From: Bradyrhizobium neotropicale
GTDB lineage: Bacteria > Pseudomonadota > Alphaproteobacteria > Rhizobiales > Xanthobacteraceae
DNA: 56,616 bases
Assembly (NCBI RefSeq): GCF_001641695.1
Contig: NZ_LSEF01000024.1
Span: 83,804-140,419, forward strand
Direction: 5' to 3'
The translations under genes and the position numbers were made by a program. Positions 1-8,581 of the stretch are shown here, piece by piece. The notes under the pieces were generated by a model. It worked only from the letters and a program-made list of their open reading frames with translations, was not told where the DNA came from and ran no database searches. Each line of letters begins with the position of its first letter. Within the stretch, counting starts at the first letter, position 1.

Positions 1-77
1 GCCCGGCCATGACACTGTGGAGGCTTCAGCGCCCCAAGCTGTCGCGTCACATGCGATTACCCTGGGCGTCGAGGGAA

Positions 78-944
78 CTATGCGACGACCCATTCGAGCA
101 GGGCGTTCTGCGCATGCAGGAGATACGCCTTCGCGGGCGGGCTCTGGCACGCCGGATGCGACATCGCGTCAGTGCTGACCTCCTGGCCTCTGGTGACGGG
201 CGGGCAGGGCAGAAAAATCATGTCGGGACGGCACCGGTCCAGGATCGAGGCCGAAATCCGGTAGTCCTCGACTTGATCCTCGCGTACCCCATCGGGCCAG
301 CAGTCGGTGATGATGACGTCCGCATCGAACAAGGCGTCCAGCCGGGTCGTTGCGGTGAAGTTCGGACTTGCCATGTCCCTGATATGCCAGTCCGCCGGAT
401 AGGCCTGGGTCACGCTGATCGGAAGCGCGATGGACGCCTCGACCCAGGAGCGGAGGATGTTGTCATCGGGCGCTACGCCGACGACCTTGAGGCCGTCGAG
501 ATGTCCTCTCTTGTGCTTGACGTAGGCGAGATCGCCGAGCGTTTCGCAGGGGTGGTTTGATCGCGTTCTCGCGTTGACGACCGGCGCGTCGGCGCGCGAT
601 GCGAGCTCTTGCAGGACCGCTAGCTCCCGAGTGCGCACCACCAGGACGTCGAACCAATTGTCGAGATATCTGGCGAGGTCCGCCGTTGCTTCACGGACAT
701 TGAATTTGATCGGCGGCTGCACGCAGATGCCGCCCATCGCCTGGATGCCGAGATCGAACGCCGCCGTATTCCGCCATCCACCGTCGTCGACGATCAGCGC
801 CACGTGTTTGCCAACGAGGTTTTGCGGCATGGCGCGGTCATTCCATGCCGCTGCGAGGACTTGCGCGCGTTCGATGATGGACAGGACAGTGTCCGGCCGC
901 AGGTCATGGAATTGGAGGAAGTCCCGGTTGGACTCTGTATGCAT
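78..944 (-). CDS. Ornithine/aspartate carbamoyltransferase-family protein with altered active site
   Basis: A 288-residue protein with the two-domain carbamoyltransferase layout. The second-substrate motif HPCE is intact at residues 131-134, and the C-terminal LPCPPVTRGQEVS (about 245-257) matches the family's HCLP-type segment. The carbamoyl-phosphate loop, normally S-x-R-T-R near residue 55, reads DGGWRNTAAF (54-63), so the Ser and one Arg are lost. Family knowledge says OTCase makes citrulline from ornithine and carbamoyl phosphate. The altered loop suggests another substrate or weak activity. An upstream in-frame ATG gives a 74-residue, Arg-rich, low-complexity extension overlapping the next gene, so I chose the ATG at 944. 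Fold sure, reaction unsure. Confidence 0.75.
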   Translation of the reverse strand: MHTESNRDFLQFHDLRPDTVLSIIERAQVLAAAWNDRAMPQNLVGKHVALIVDDGGWRNTAAFDLGIQAMGGICVQPPIKFNVREATADLARYLDNWFDVLVVRTRELAVLQELASRADAPVVNARTRSNHPCETLGDLAYVKHKRGHLDGLKVVGVAPDDNILRSWVEASIALPISVTQAYPADWHIRDMASPNFTATTRLDALFDADVIITDCWPDGVREDQVEDYRISASILDRCRPDMIFLPCPPVTRGQEVSTDAMSHPACQSPPAKAYLLHAQNALLEWVVA

Positions 945-1012
945 CCAGACCTCGGTGCTTTGCCGGCATGCATGCTCCGAACGCGCCGCTACGCTACGCT
1001 CCGGATGCGCGC

Positions 1013-1411
1013 TCAAAGCACCTTGAAGATCGCCAGCGCCAGCACGGCCTGCGCGAGGAAGCCGACGGTGAAGGCGAGGGTGCGGAACACCGGCAGGCCG
1101 AGGGAATAGACGATCAGATGGGCGACGCGGGCCCAGAAATAGACGGCGCAGGCGAGCACGGTCCATTTCGTGGAATAGTCGATCGCGTTCAGGATCAGCA
1201 CCAGCGGCGCGAAGATCACGAGGTTCTCGACCGCATTGTCATGCGCGAACATCAGCCGGTTCGCCCATTCCGCATGCGGCTTGTCGCCGCGCGAGGGATT
1301 GGCCATGGCGCCGCCGAGGCCGCGAACCTGGCAGCGGTTGATGATGTAGGGGATCCAGAGAATGCCGGTCAGGATCACCGTCAGTGTCAGCCAGAACAAT
1401 TCGCGCGTCAT
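1013..1411 (-). CDS. MAPEG family membrane protein
   Basis: A 132-residue integral membrane protein with four hydrophobic segments (about 5-25, 55-78, 82-103 and 110-130), the usual length and topology of bacterial MAPEG proteins (membrane-associated proteins in eicosanoid and glutathione metabolism). The loop after helix 1 carries N-R and the stretch NPSRGDKPHAEWANR, followed by H-x-N-x-x-E-N (about 57-63), typical of this family. Some relatives are glutathione-dependent transferases or peroxidases, but bacterial members of this short type are mostly uncharacterised, so no reaction is assigned. It lies between phaC and the carbamoyltransferase homologue, all on the minus strand. Confidence 0.8.
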   Translation of the reverse strand: MTRELFWLTLTVILTGILWIPYIINRCQVRGLGGAMANPSRGDKPHAEWANRLMFAHDNAVENLVIFAPLVLILNAIDYSTKWTVLACAVYFWARVAHLIVYSLGLPVFRTLAFTVGFLAQAVLALAIFKVL

Positions 1412-1471
1412 AACCAGTCCCTCTACTCGCTGTCCGAGAAGGAAGCTTATACAAAAGCGCGAGAGATTCCG

Positions 1472-3280
1472 CTATGCGCGAACGCGGACATAACTGCCGG
1501 GCGCATCCTCGATCGGGGCGAGGCCGTTGCCGCCGACCGCACGCGCCGGGACCTCCTCCGGATCGAGCCCGCCCAGCCATTCGCGCCAGTCCGGCCACCA
1601 GGAGCCCTTGTGCTCCTCCGCATCCTTCATCCACTGGGCAACGTTGACGTCCTTGATGTTCTCGTTGGTCCAGTACTGGTACTTGTTCGAGGCCGGCGGG
1701 TTCACGACGCCGGCAATGTGACCCGAGCCGGACAGCACATATTTCACCGGGCCACCAAAGAACTGCGAGCCGTAGAGCACCGACTCGGCCGGCGCGATGT
1801 GGTCCTCGCGGGTGGCAAGGTTGTAGACGGGCACCTTGACCTTGGAGAGATCGAGCAGGGTGTTGTCGAGCACCATCGTGCCGGTCGACAGCCGGTTCTC
1901 CAGATAGCAGTTGCGCAAATAGTAGGAATGGTTCGCCTGGGTCATCCGCGTGGCATCGGAATTCCAGTGCAGGAGGTCGAACGCGCTCGGCTGCTGGCCC
2001 TTCAGATAGTTGCTGACGACATAGGACCAGATCAGGTCGTTGGAGCGCAGCATGTTGAAGGCCATGGCCATCTTGGAGCCTTCGAGCACGCCGGCCGCCC
2101 GCATGTCGTGCTCGAGCGCCGCGATCTGCTCCTCGTCGACGAAGACGAGGAGATCGCCGGCATGGGTGAAGTCGACCTGCGCGGCGAAGAACGTCGCCGA
2201 GCTCACGCGCTGGCGGCGCTTCTCGGCGAGCCAGGCCAGCGTGGTGGCGAGCATCGTGCCGCCGACGCAATAGCCCGCGGTATGCACCTTCATCTCGCCG
2301 GTGGCCTTCTCGATCACGTCCATCGCCGTGAGCGGGCCTTCCTTCATGTAGTCTTCCCAGCTCTTGTTGCCGAGCCGCTTGTCGGGATTGACCCATGAGA
2401 TCACGAACACGGTGATGCCCTGATCGACGCACCACTTGATGTAGGATTTTTCCGGCTTGAGATCGAGAATGTAGAACTTGTTGATCCAGGGCGGCACGAT
2501 CAGGAGCGGGGTGCGCAGCACCTTCTCCGTCGTCGGCGAATACTGGATCAGCTGCATCATCTCGTTCTGGTAGATCACCTTGCCCGGCGTCGTCGCCATG
2601 TTGACGCCGACAACGAGATTGTCCGGATTGGACTGGCGGATCTTGAGCATGCCCTTGCCGGCTGCGATGTCCTCGGCCAGCATCTTCAGGCCGCGCGCAA
2701 GATTTTCGCCGTTGCTTGCGACCGTCTCGCGCAGCACTTCCGGATTGGTCAGCACGAAGTTCGACGGCGACAGTGCGTTGGTGACCTGCTGCACGTAGAA
2801 CTCGGCCTTGCGGCGGGTCTGCGGATCGAGCCCGTCGGCATCGCGCACCAGTTCCTGCGCCCATCTGGTCGTGAGCAGATAGAGCTGCATCACGAAGTCG
2901 AAGAACTGGTTCGACTTCCATTCCGGATCGGCAAAGCGCTTGTCGCGCGGTGAGGGCGCGATTGCGGGCGAGGCCTCCTGGCCGGCCATGCGCCGCACCG
3001 CGGAGCCCCAGAGGTCGAGGTAGTCCTTGGCGAGCTTGGTCTGCAGATCGGACGAGCGCGAGCTGTCCGCCAGCCAATATTCGGCGACCGACGTGAAGGT
3101 CTTGACGACTTCGGTGAGTTCGGTCGGCGGTCGGTCCTGCACCTCGCCGCTCTCGCGCGGCTTGATGTAAGCGGCAAGCGCCTTGCCGCTGCTCTCCAGC
3201 GCCCGCGCGACGTTCATCGCGAAGGCTTCCGCATCGAACTTCTTTTCAGACGTAGGCGTGTCGGGCGTAACGGTACTCAT
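1472..3280 (-). CDS. phaC: Class I poly(R)-hydroxyalkanoate synthase PhaC
   Basis: A 602-residue synthase polymerising (R)-3-hydroxyacyl-CoA into polyhydroxyalkanoate storage granules in the cytoplasm. The lipase-like box GYCVGGT places the nucleophilic Cys at about residue 338. The other triad members fit Asp in ATREDHIAP and His in GSGHIAGV. The N-terminal PhaC domain (about 100-270) and the alpha/beta-hydrolase core are complete, and the length is normal for class I enzymes, which need no PhaE/PhaR partner. A TTG two codons upstream is in frame, but the ATG at 3280 gives the standard N terminus. It is divergent from the lipoprotein gene across about 250 bp, where I see no strong promoter. 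No phaA/B or phasin gene is adjacent. Confidence 0.95.
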   Translation of the reverse strand: MSTVTPDTPTSEKKFDAEAFAMNVARALESSGKALAAYIKPRESGEVQDRPPTELTEVVKTFTSVAEYWLADSSRSSDLQTKLAKDYLDLWGSAVRRMAGQEASPAIAPSPRDKRFADPEWKSNQFFDFVMQLYLLTTRWAQELVRDADGLDPQTRRKAEFYVQQVTNALSPSNFVLTNPEVLRETVASNGENLARGLKMLAEDIAAGKGMLKIRQSNPDNLVVGVNMATTPGKVIYQNEMMQLIQYSPTTEKVLRTPLLIVPPWINKFYILDLKPEKSYIKWCVDQGITVFVISWVNPDKRLGNKSWEDYMKEGPLTAMDVIEKATGEMKVHTAGYCVGGTMLATTLAWLAEKRRQRVSSATFFAAQVDFTHAGDLLVFVDEEQIAALEHDMRAAGVLEGSKMAMAFNMLRSNDLIWSYVVSNYLKGQQPSAFDLLHWNSDATRMTQANHSYYLRNCYLENRLSTGTMVLDNTLLDLSKVKVPVYNLATREDHIAPAESVLYGSQFFGGPVKYVLSGSGHIAGVVNPPASNKYQYWTNENIKDVNVAQWMKDAEEHKGSWWPDWREWLGGLDPEEVPARAVGGNGLAPIEDAPGSYVRVRA

Positions 3281-3533
3281 GGGCAAGACAGTAACGATTC
3301 ATTCCGTATTCGTCACCGCGAAGCTCGCATGTTTGGCGTTAAACACTCTCGAAGATGTGTTGCACTGCGACAAATTTTCTTGGTTCCGTCACAATCAAAC
3401 CGCACCTGGCGGGTTGGTGGCTCTTGGATGTTTTCGCGCTCGCACCATTTGGGGCAGCAATGGTTTGAGCTTGGGCAGGTTGTCGGGTAAAGCTGCGACA
3501 GCCTGGCGTTGGGACGAATAGGGGATTTCCCAA

Positions 3534-3809
3534 GTGTTGGCGTTGAGGGACCTGCAAAAGACGCGGCTTGCGTGCGGGGCGCTGCTGATAGCGGCGCTGG
3601 CGCTTGCCGGCTGCTCCAGCCAGATCGCGGATCTGACGCCCGCGGATGCGCAGGCGCATCCCAAGGAGCCCGGCGCTTATCTGCCGGTGCACGACCTGCC
3701 GCCGGACCGCGATCAGGCGACCATTCCGCCCGACAAGCGCGCCAAGATCGAGGCGGAGCTCGCCGCCGCGCGCGACCGCCAGGCCGTTGCCGCCAAGGAT
3801 GCCAAGTAG
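3534..3809 (+). CDS. Small putative lipoprotein
   Basis: A 91-residue protein. A positively charged N terminus and hydrophobic core (about 14-24) end in the lipobox L-A-G-C, so Cys26 or so should be lipidated and anchored in a membrane. The mature part is short, Pro/Asp/Ala-rich and probably mostly helical near the C terminus (KRAKIEAELAAARDRQ). The start is taken as GTG 3534. The TTG at 3537 is the only close alternative and changes one residue. It resembles small uncharacterised rhizobial lipoproteins. I recognise no domain and assign no function. It sits between divergent phaC and alaC. Confidence 0.65.
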   Translation: MLALRDLQKTRLACGALLIAALALAGCSSQIADLTPADAQAHPKEPGAYLPVHDLPPDRDQATIPPDKRAKIEAELAAARDRQAVAAKDAK

Positions 3810-4038
3810 GAACGCGGAGTTAGGCGCTGCAACGTAATCGCTGGCGCGCCCGCCGGTCCGTGCTAAAAGATGTCAATTCAGCCGAAAGTTGGGGTGAAGG
3901 AGTTCAGCCCTTGATGCTGGAAGTTGCTCTAAGTATCTGATTTGGAGTGATTTTCGCGCAGGAACTGGATCCCTCTTCGATGGTCCTTGGAAGGCCGTTC
4001 GATTCTATCCTGACCGGTTGCCCGGAGCCCAGAGAGCC

Positions 4039-5259
4039 ATGGAAGAATTTTACCGCATTCGCCGTCTGCCGCCTTACGTGTTCGAACAGGTCAACCGGGC
4101 CAAGGCGGCCGCACGGAATGCCGGCGCCGACATCATCGACCTTGGCATGGGCAACCCGGACCTGCCGGCCCCGCCGCATGTGCTGGAGAAGTTGAAGGAG
4201 ACGCTCGGCAAGCCGCGCACCGACCGCTATTCCGCCTCGCGCGGCATCCCCGGGCTGCGCAGGGCCCAGGCCGCCTATTATGCCCGCCGCTTTGGCGTGA
4301 AGCTCAATCCCGACACCCAGGTGGTGGCGACGCTCGGCTCGAAAGAAGGCTTTGCCAACGTGGCTCAGGCGATCACGGCGCCGGGCGACGTCATCCTCTG
4401 TCCCAACCCGAGCTACCCGATTCATGCCTTCGGCTTTTTGATGGCGGGCGGCGTGATCCGCTCGGTGCCGTCGGAGCCGACGCCGCAGTTCTTCGAAGCG
4501 GTGGAGCGGGCGATCGTGCATTCGATCCCGAAGCCGCTGGCGCTCGTCGTCTGCTACCCCTCGAACCCGACCGCCTATGTCGCGAGCCTCGACTTCTACA
4601 AGGACCTCGTCGCATTCGCGAAGAAGCACGAGATCCTGATCCTGTCCGATCTCGCCTACGCCGAGGTCTATTTCGACGAGCAGAACCCGCCGCCCTCGGT
4701 GCTGCAGGTGCCGGGCGCGATGGACGTCACGGTCGAGTTCACCTCGATGTCGAAGACCTATTCGATGGCCGGCTGGCGCATGGGCTTTGCCGTCGGCAAC
4801 GAGCGCGTGATCGCCGCGCTCGCGCGCGTCAAATCCTACCTCGACTACGGCGCGTTCACGCCGGTCCAGGTCGCGGCGACCGCGGCGCTCAACGGTCCCG
4901 ACGATTGCATCAAGGAGATGCGCGACACCTATCGCAAGCGCCGCGATGCGCTGGTGGAGTCGTTCGGCCGCGCCGGCTGGGACATTCCGCCGCCGGAAGC
5001 CTCGATGTTCGCCTGGGTGCCGCTGCCGGAAGCGTTTCGCAGCGTCGGCAGCATGGAGTTCGCAACCCTGATGGTGGAGAAATCCGGCGTCGCGGTCTCC
5101 CCCGGCGTCGGCTTCGGCGAGCATGGCGAAGGATATGTCCGCATCGCCATGGTGGAAAACGAGCAACGGATCAGGCAGGCCGCGCGCGGCGTGCGCCGCT
5201 TCCTTGAAAGCGGCATCGAAACGTTGCACAACGTCGTTCCGCTCGCCAATCGTCGTTAG
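4039..5259 (+). CDS. alaC: AlaC-type PLP-dependent aminotransferase (class I/II)
   Basis: A 406-residue fold-type I aminotransferase. SMSKTYSMAGWRMGF places the PLP-binding Lys at about 239. NPSNPTA-like CYPSNPTAY (172-180), SDLAYAE (203-209) and the C-terminal Arg region are all present. The N terminus RLPPYVFEQVN and YSASRGIPGLRRA are close to E. coli AlaC (glutamate-pyruvate transaminase). Rhizobial orthologues are often labelled aspartate or LL-diaminopimelate aminotransferase, so the exact amino acid is open. I chose ATG 4039, which has AGAGAG upstream and gives the AlaC-like start, over the TTG at 4018. It is followed after 26 bp by hom and is probably co-transcribed with it. Confidence 0.85.
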   Translation: MEEFYRIRRLPPYVFEQVNRAKAAARNAGADIIDLGMGNPDLPAPPHVLEKLKETLGKPRTDRYSASRGIPGLRRAQAAYYARRFGVKLNPDTQVVATLGSKEGFANVAQAITAPGDVILCPNPSYPIHAFGFLMAGGVIRSVPSEPTPQFFEAVERAIVHSIPKPLALVVCYPSNPTAYVASLDFYKDLVAFAKKHEILILSDLAYAEVYFDEQNPPPSVLQVPGAMDVTVEFTSMSKTYSMAGWRMGFAVGNERVIAALARVKSYLDYGAFTPVQVAATAALNGPDDCIKEMRDTYRKRRDALVESFGRAGWDIPPPEASMFAWVPLPEAFRSVGSMEFATLMVEKSGVAVSPGVGFGEHGEGYVRIAMVENEQRIRQAARGVRRFLESGIETLHNVVPLANRR

Positions 5260-5285
5260 TTCTCTCCGGCAGGTTTTTTCGCGTC

Positions 5286-6602
5286 ATGGTCGCACCCCTG
5301 AAAGTGGGTATTGCGGGGCTCGGCACTGTGGGCGCCGAAGTTGTCCGCCTGATTGAAACCCAGTCTCGCGTGCTCGCGGGCCGCAGCGGCCGCGGCATTC
5401 GCGTCGTCGCCGTCACCGCGCGTTCGAAGGCGAAGAAGCGCGGCATCGATTTGCGCGGCGTCGAATGGGCCAAGGATCCGATCGCGCTCGCGACCCATCC
5501 CGAGGTCGATTGCTTCGTCGAGCTGATGGGCGGGGCGGGCGATCCCGCGCTTTCGGCGGTCGATGCGGCGCTGGGCGCCGGCAAGTCCGTCGTCACTGCC
5601 AACAAGGCGCTGCTCGCCAAGCACGGCATCAAGCTCGCCAAATCAGCCGAAAAGCACGGCGGCGCGCTGAATTTCGAGGCTGCGGTCGGCGCTGCCATCC
5701 CTGTCATCAAAACGCTGCGCGAAGGGCTTGCCGGAACAGGCATCAACCGCGTCTACGGCATCCTCAACGGCACCTGCAACTACATCCTGACGCGGATGGA
5801 GCAGGAAGGCCTGTCCTTCGCCGAATGCCTGAAGGACGCGCAGCGGCTCGGCTACGCCGAGGCCAATCCGTCCTTTGACGTCGATGGTCATGACACGGCG
5901 CAGAAGCTCGCCATTCTCGCGAGCCTCGCCTTCGGCACGAAAGTTGCTCAAAGCGCGGTGTATGTCGAAGGTATCTCGTCCATCGCGCCGGAGGATTTGC
6001 GCGCGGCTGCCGATCTTGGCTACCGCGTCAAGCTGCTCGGCGTTGCGGTTCGCACCGCCAAGGGCATCGAGCAGCGCGTGCATCCGACTATGGTACCGAA
6101 ATCCTCCTCGATCGCGCAGGTGATGGGCGTTACCAATGCGGTCACCATCGACGGCGAGGGGATTCCGCCGATTACGTTGGTCGGCCCCGGCGCCGGTGGA
6201 GCAGCGACCGCATCGGCGGTTGTCGCCGACATCGCCGATGTCGCGCGCGGCATCCGCGCCAATCCGTTCGGCCGGCCCGTTTCGCATCTGCACGATACCA
6301 AGAAGGCGCCGATGGAGCGGCACGAGGGCGGCTACTACATTCGCCTCCTGGCGCGCGATTTTCCGGGCACTGCGGCTGCCATTGCGACCCGGCTCGCCGA
6401 GCAGAAGATTTCGATCGAGTCGATCGTGCAGCGCCATCCGAATGGCGGCGTTGCGCCGACGAGCGGCAAGGCTGTGCCCGTGCCCGTCATCTTGATCACC
6501 TATGCGACCCACGAGGACGCCGTGCGCCGCGCACTCGCCGCCGTGCAGCACGACAAGGTGATCAGCGGACGGCCGCAGGTCATCCGGATCGAGAAGAACT
6601 AG
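5286..6602 (+). CDS. hom: Homoserine dehydrogenase
   Basis: A 438-residue cytoplasmic NAD(P)-dependent enzyme reducing aspartate semialdehyde to homoserine, the branch to threonine, methionine and isoleucine. The Rossmann motif GIAGLGTVGAEVV lies at about 8-20. The catalytic domain shows TANKALLAKHG, a conserved NGTCNYILTRM and the family's D-x-x-G-x-D-T-A-x-K (residues near 195-208, FDVDGHDTAQK). A C-terminal ACT domain (about 350-430, beginning YYIRLLARDFPG) should bind an end-product amino acid, as in other long homoserine dehydrogenases. It sits in the common rhizobial order alaC-hom-glpX. A palindromic repeat begins at its stop codon. Confidence 0.96.
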   Translation: MVAPLKVGIAGLGTVGAEVVRLIETQSRVLAGRSGRGIRVVAVTARSKAKKRGIDLRGVEWAKDPIALATHPEVDCFVELMGGAGDPALSAVDAALGAGKSVVTANKALLAKHGIKLAKSAEKHGGALNFEAAVGAAIPVIKTLREGLAGTGINRVYGILNGTCNYILTRMEQEGLSFAECLKDAQRLGYAEANPSFDVDGHDTAQKLAILASLAFGTKVAQSAVYVEGISSIAPEDLRAAADLGYRVKLLGVAVRTAKGIEQRVHPTMVPKSSSIAQVMGVTNAVTIDGEGIPPITLVGPGAGGAATASAVVADIADVARGIRANPFGRPVSHLHDTKKAPMERHEGGYYIRLLARDFPGTAAAIATRLAEQKISIESIVQRHPNGGVAPTSGKAVPVPVILITYATHEDAVRRALAAVQHDKVISGRPQVIRIEKN

Positions 6603-6650
6603 AGCATGATAGGCAAGGCCGTGTAGCGGCTTTCTGAAGGGATCATGCTC
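6602..6650. repeat. Intergenic palindromic repeat (GCATGAT...ATCATGC family)
   Basis: The arms GAGCATGAT (6602-6610) and ATCATGCTC (6642-6650) flank a degenerate centre with GCGGCTTTCTGAAGG. A second, better preserved copy lies after recJ (30871-30915) with the same ends and an AAGCGGTTTTCCG core. I recognise this as a dispersed rhizobial intergenic element. It may act in mRNA 3'-end stability or as a weak terminator between hom and glpX, but that is inference. Confidence 0.7.
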
Positions 6651-6737
6651 AAACAATGAGGGCGGTTCGAACGAACCGCGGGCGTTGCGAATTGATGCGG
6701 GCAGAGAAGTCCCGAACTGTTTCGAAGGAGTGAGCCG

Positions 6738-7739
6738 ATGTCGACCCATATTTCAGTCCCGCCGCAGATGCTGCTCGAGCGCATTCTCACGCTGGAGATC
6801 GTGCGCGTGACCGAGCGGGCGGCGGTGTCGGCTGCGCGGCTGCGCGGACACGGTCAGGAGAAGGCGGCCGACCAGGCCGCCGTCGACGCGATGCGGCGCG
6901 AGCTCAACAAGCTGCCGATCGAGGGCACTATCGTGATCGGCGAAGGCGAGCGCGACGAGGCGCCGATGCTCTTCATCGGCGAGAAGGTCGGCATCAATGC
7001 CGGACCCAGGGTCGATATCGCCGTCGACCCGCTCGAAGGCACCACGCTGTGCGCCAAGAACATGCCGGGCGCGATCGCGACCATGGCGATGGCCGACGGC
7101 GGCACGCTGCTCCACGCGCCCGACGTCTACATGCAGAAGCTCGCGATCGGTCCCGGCTATGCCAAGGGCGTGGTCGAGCTCGATGCCTCGCCCGCCGACA
7201 ACGTCCGCAGCCTCGCCAAGGCCAAGGGCGTCGCGCCGGAAGCCATCACCGTCCTTGTGCTCGACCGTCCCCGCCATGCCGACATCATCTCGAGTGTGCG
7301 CTCGACCGGTGCCGCGGTGCGCCTGATCACCGACGGCGACGTCGCCGGCGTGATCCACTGCGCCGATCCCGACAACACCGGCGTCGACATGTATCTCGGC
7401 ACCGGCGGAGCGCCGGAAGGCGTGCTTGCCGCCGTGGCGCTGCGCTGCATCGGCGGCCAGATGCAGTGCCGCCTGATCCTGGATTCTGAGGAGAAGCGCG
7501 AGCGCGCCGCCAAGATGGGCGTCAACGATCCCAAGATGATCTACGGCATCGAGGACATGGCCAAGGGCGACTGCCTGTTCGCCGCGACCGGCGTCACCAC
7601 GGGCTCGCTGCTGTCAGGCGTCAAGTTCCGCAAGGACGGCGTGATCGAGACCGAGACGGTGGTGATGCGCTCGGTGACCGGCACCGTGCGCTACATCAAG
7701 GCCGAGCATCGCGAGCTGGCGAAGTTCCACCTGGACTGA
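6738..7739 (+). CDS. glpX: Class II fructose-1,6-bisphosphatase GlpX
   Basis: A 333-residue enzyme hydrolysing fructose-1,6-bisphosphate (in some bacteria also sedoheptulose-1,7-bisphosphate) for gluconeogenesis or the Calvin cycle. The class II signatures are clear: GEGERDEAPM (68-77) and DPLEGTT (97-103), which coordinate metal and phosphate, and GTGGAPEG for the sugar phosphate. Length is normal. A good GAAGGAG-type ribosome-binding site lies at 6723-6730 before ATG 6738. It follows hom after 135 bp containing a palindromic repeat. The window also encodes an unrelated, archaeal-type FBPase at 53484-54629, so the strain has at least two FBPase families. Confidence 0.96.
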   Translation: MSTHISVPPQMLLERILTLEIVRVTERAAVSAARLRGHGQEKAADQAAVDAMRRELNKLPIEGTIVIGEGERDEAPMLFIGEKVGINAGPRVDIAVDPLEGTTLCAKNMPGAIATMAMADGGTLLHAPDVYMQKLAIGPGYAKGVVELDASPADNVRSLAKAKGVAPEAITVLVLDRPRHADIISSVRSTGAAVRLITDGDVAGVIHCADPDNTGVDMYLGTGGAPEGVLAAVALRCIGGQMQCRLILDSEEKRERAAKMGVNDPKMIYGIEDMAKGDCLFAATGVTTGSLLSGVKFRKDGVIETETVVMRSVTGTVRYIKAEHRELAKFHLD

Positions 7740-7748
7740 TGCTCTGAC

Positions 7749-7839
7749 GTCATTCCGGGGCTCGCGAAGCGGGAGCCCGGAATCTCGCGCCACAACTTCT
7801 GGATTCCGGGTTCGATGCTGCGCATCGCCCCGGAATGAC
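7749..7839. repeat. Intergenic inverted repeat (GTCATTCCGGGG family)
   Basis: Starts GTCATTCCGGGG and ends CCCCGGAATGAC, with internal CCCGGAATC and GATTCCGGG also pairing, so the whole 91 bp can fold into one long imperfect hairpin. A second copy lies at 32680-32778. It is a dispersed element of a type I recognise from Bradyrhizobium intergenic regions. It fills the gap between glpX and the HAD gene, and an in-frame ATG inside it (7835) is not a real start. Confidence 0.8.
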
Positions 7840-7861
7840 AAAAAGAACAGGGGAAGCGCAC

Positions 7862-8581
7862 ATGTCCGATCTGTCCGCCGTCAAGGCCCTGGTGTTCGAC
7901 GTGTTCGGCACCGTCGTCGACTGGCGCACCAGCCTGATCACCGACTTCATGTGGTGGGGCAGGCAGCGCGGCATCTCCGCCGACTGGACCGCTTTGGTCG
8001 ACGACTGGCGCGGCATGTACATGGCGTCGATGGACGACGTGCGAAAACATCCCGAGCGCGGCTATGTCATCCTCGATGACCTGCATCGCCGCTCCTTGGA
8101 AAAGCTGGTCGACAAGTTCGCGATCAAGGGCCTCACCGAGGCCGATCTCGATTACCTCACCAAGGGCTGGCACCGCCTGCATCCGTGGCCCGATAGCGTC
8201 GCCGGCCTGACGCGGCTGAAAACAAAATTCGTGATCTCGCCGCTGTCGAACGGCAACGTCGCGCTGCTCACCAACATGGCGAAGTTCGCCGGCCTGCCGT
8301 GGGACCTCGTGATGTCGGCCGAGCTGTTCGAGCACTACAAGCCCGATGCCGAGACCTATCTCGGTGCCGCGCGCCTGCTCGGCCTCAAGCCGGGGGAGGT
8401 GATGATGGTCGCCGCCCACAACGGCGATCTCGCCGCCGCGCAGAAGAACGGCCTCAAGACCGCGTTCGTCGCACGCCCGACCGAATACGGCCCGCTGCAA
8501 AAGGTCGACTTCGAGGCCACCGGTAACTGGGACATCGTTGCCAGGGATTTTGGCGGCGTTGCCGACAGGCTGGGATGCTAG
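7862..8581 (+). CDS. HAD-family hydrolase, haloacid dehalogenase type II-like
   Basis: A 239-residue HAD-superfamily protein of the (S)-2-haloacid dehalogenase type. Motif I reads FDVFGTVVDWR with the nucleophilic Asp near residue 11. Motif II is ISPLSNGN (about 121-128). The motif III region contains KPDAETY with the Lys and MMVAAHNGDLAAAQ with the acidic residue. The cap domain occupies about 20-100. True haloacid dehalogenases act on short 2-haloalkanoates, but many type II members hydrolyse phosphoesters or are untested, so the substrate is open. The start at 7862 excludes nine codons lying in the upstream repeat. Its stop codon overlaps that of the convergent GST gene. Confidence 0.85.
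   Translation: MSDLSAVKALVFDVFGTVVDWRTSLITDFMWWGRQRGISADWTALVDDWRGMYMASMDDVRKHPERGYVILDDLHRRSLEKLVDKFAIKGLTEADLDYLTKGWHRLHPWPDSVAGLTRLKTKFVISPLSNGNVALLTNMAKFAGLPWDLVMSAELFEHYKPDAETYLGAARLLGLKPGEVMMVAAHNGDLAAAQKNGLKTAFVARPTEYGPLQKVDFEATGNWDIVARDFGGVADRLGC

Noticed and set aside
1..10. ATG on the minus strand running off the left edge
   Set aside because: Only three codons in the window; no evidence for a gene.
1239..3077. 612-codon minus-strand frame overlapping phaC in another frame
   Set aside because: Same strand as phaC but a different frame, with no domain; phaC and the MAPEG gene explain the region.
3909..3943. Mini-frame MLEVALSI upstream of alaC as a possible attenuator peptide
   Set aside because: No clear run of codons for one amino acid class and no terminator/antiterminator hairpins downstream.
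7835..7861. Upstream ATG for the HAD gene
   Set aside because: Lies within the dispersed inverted repeat; the family N terminus fits 7862.
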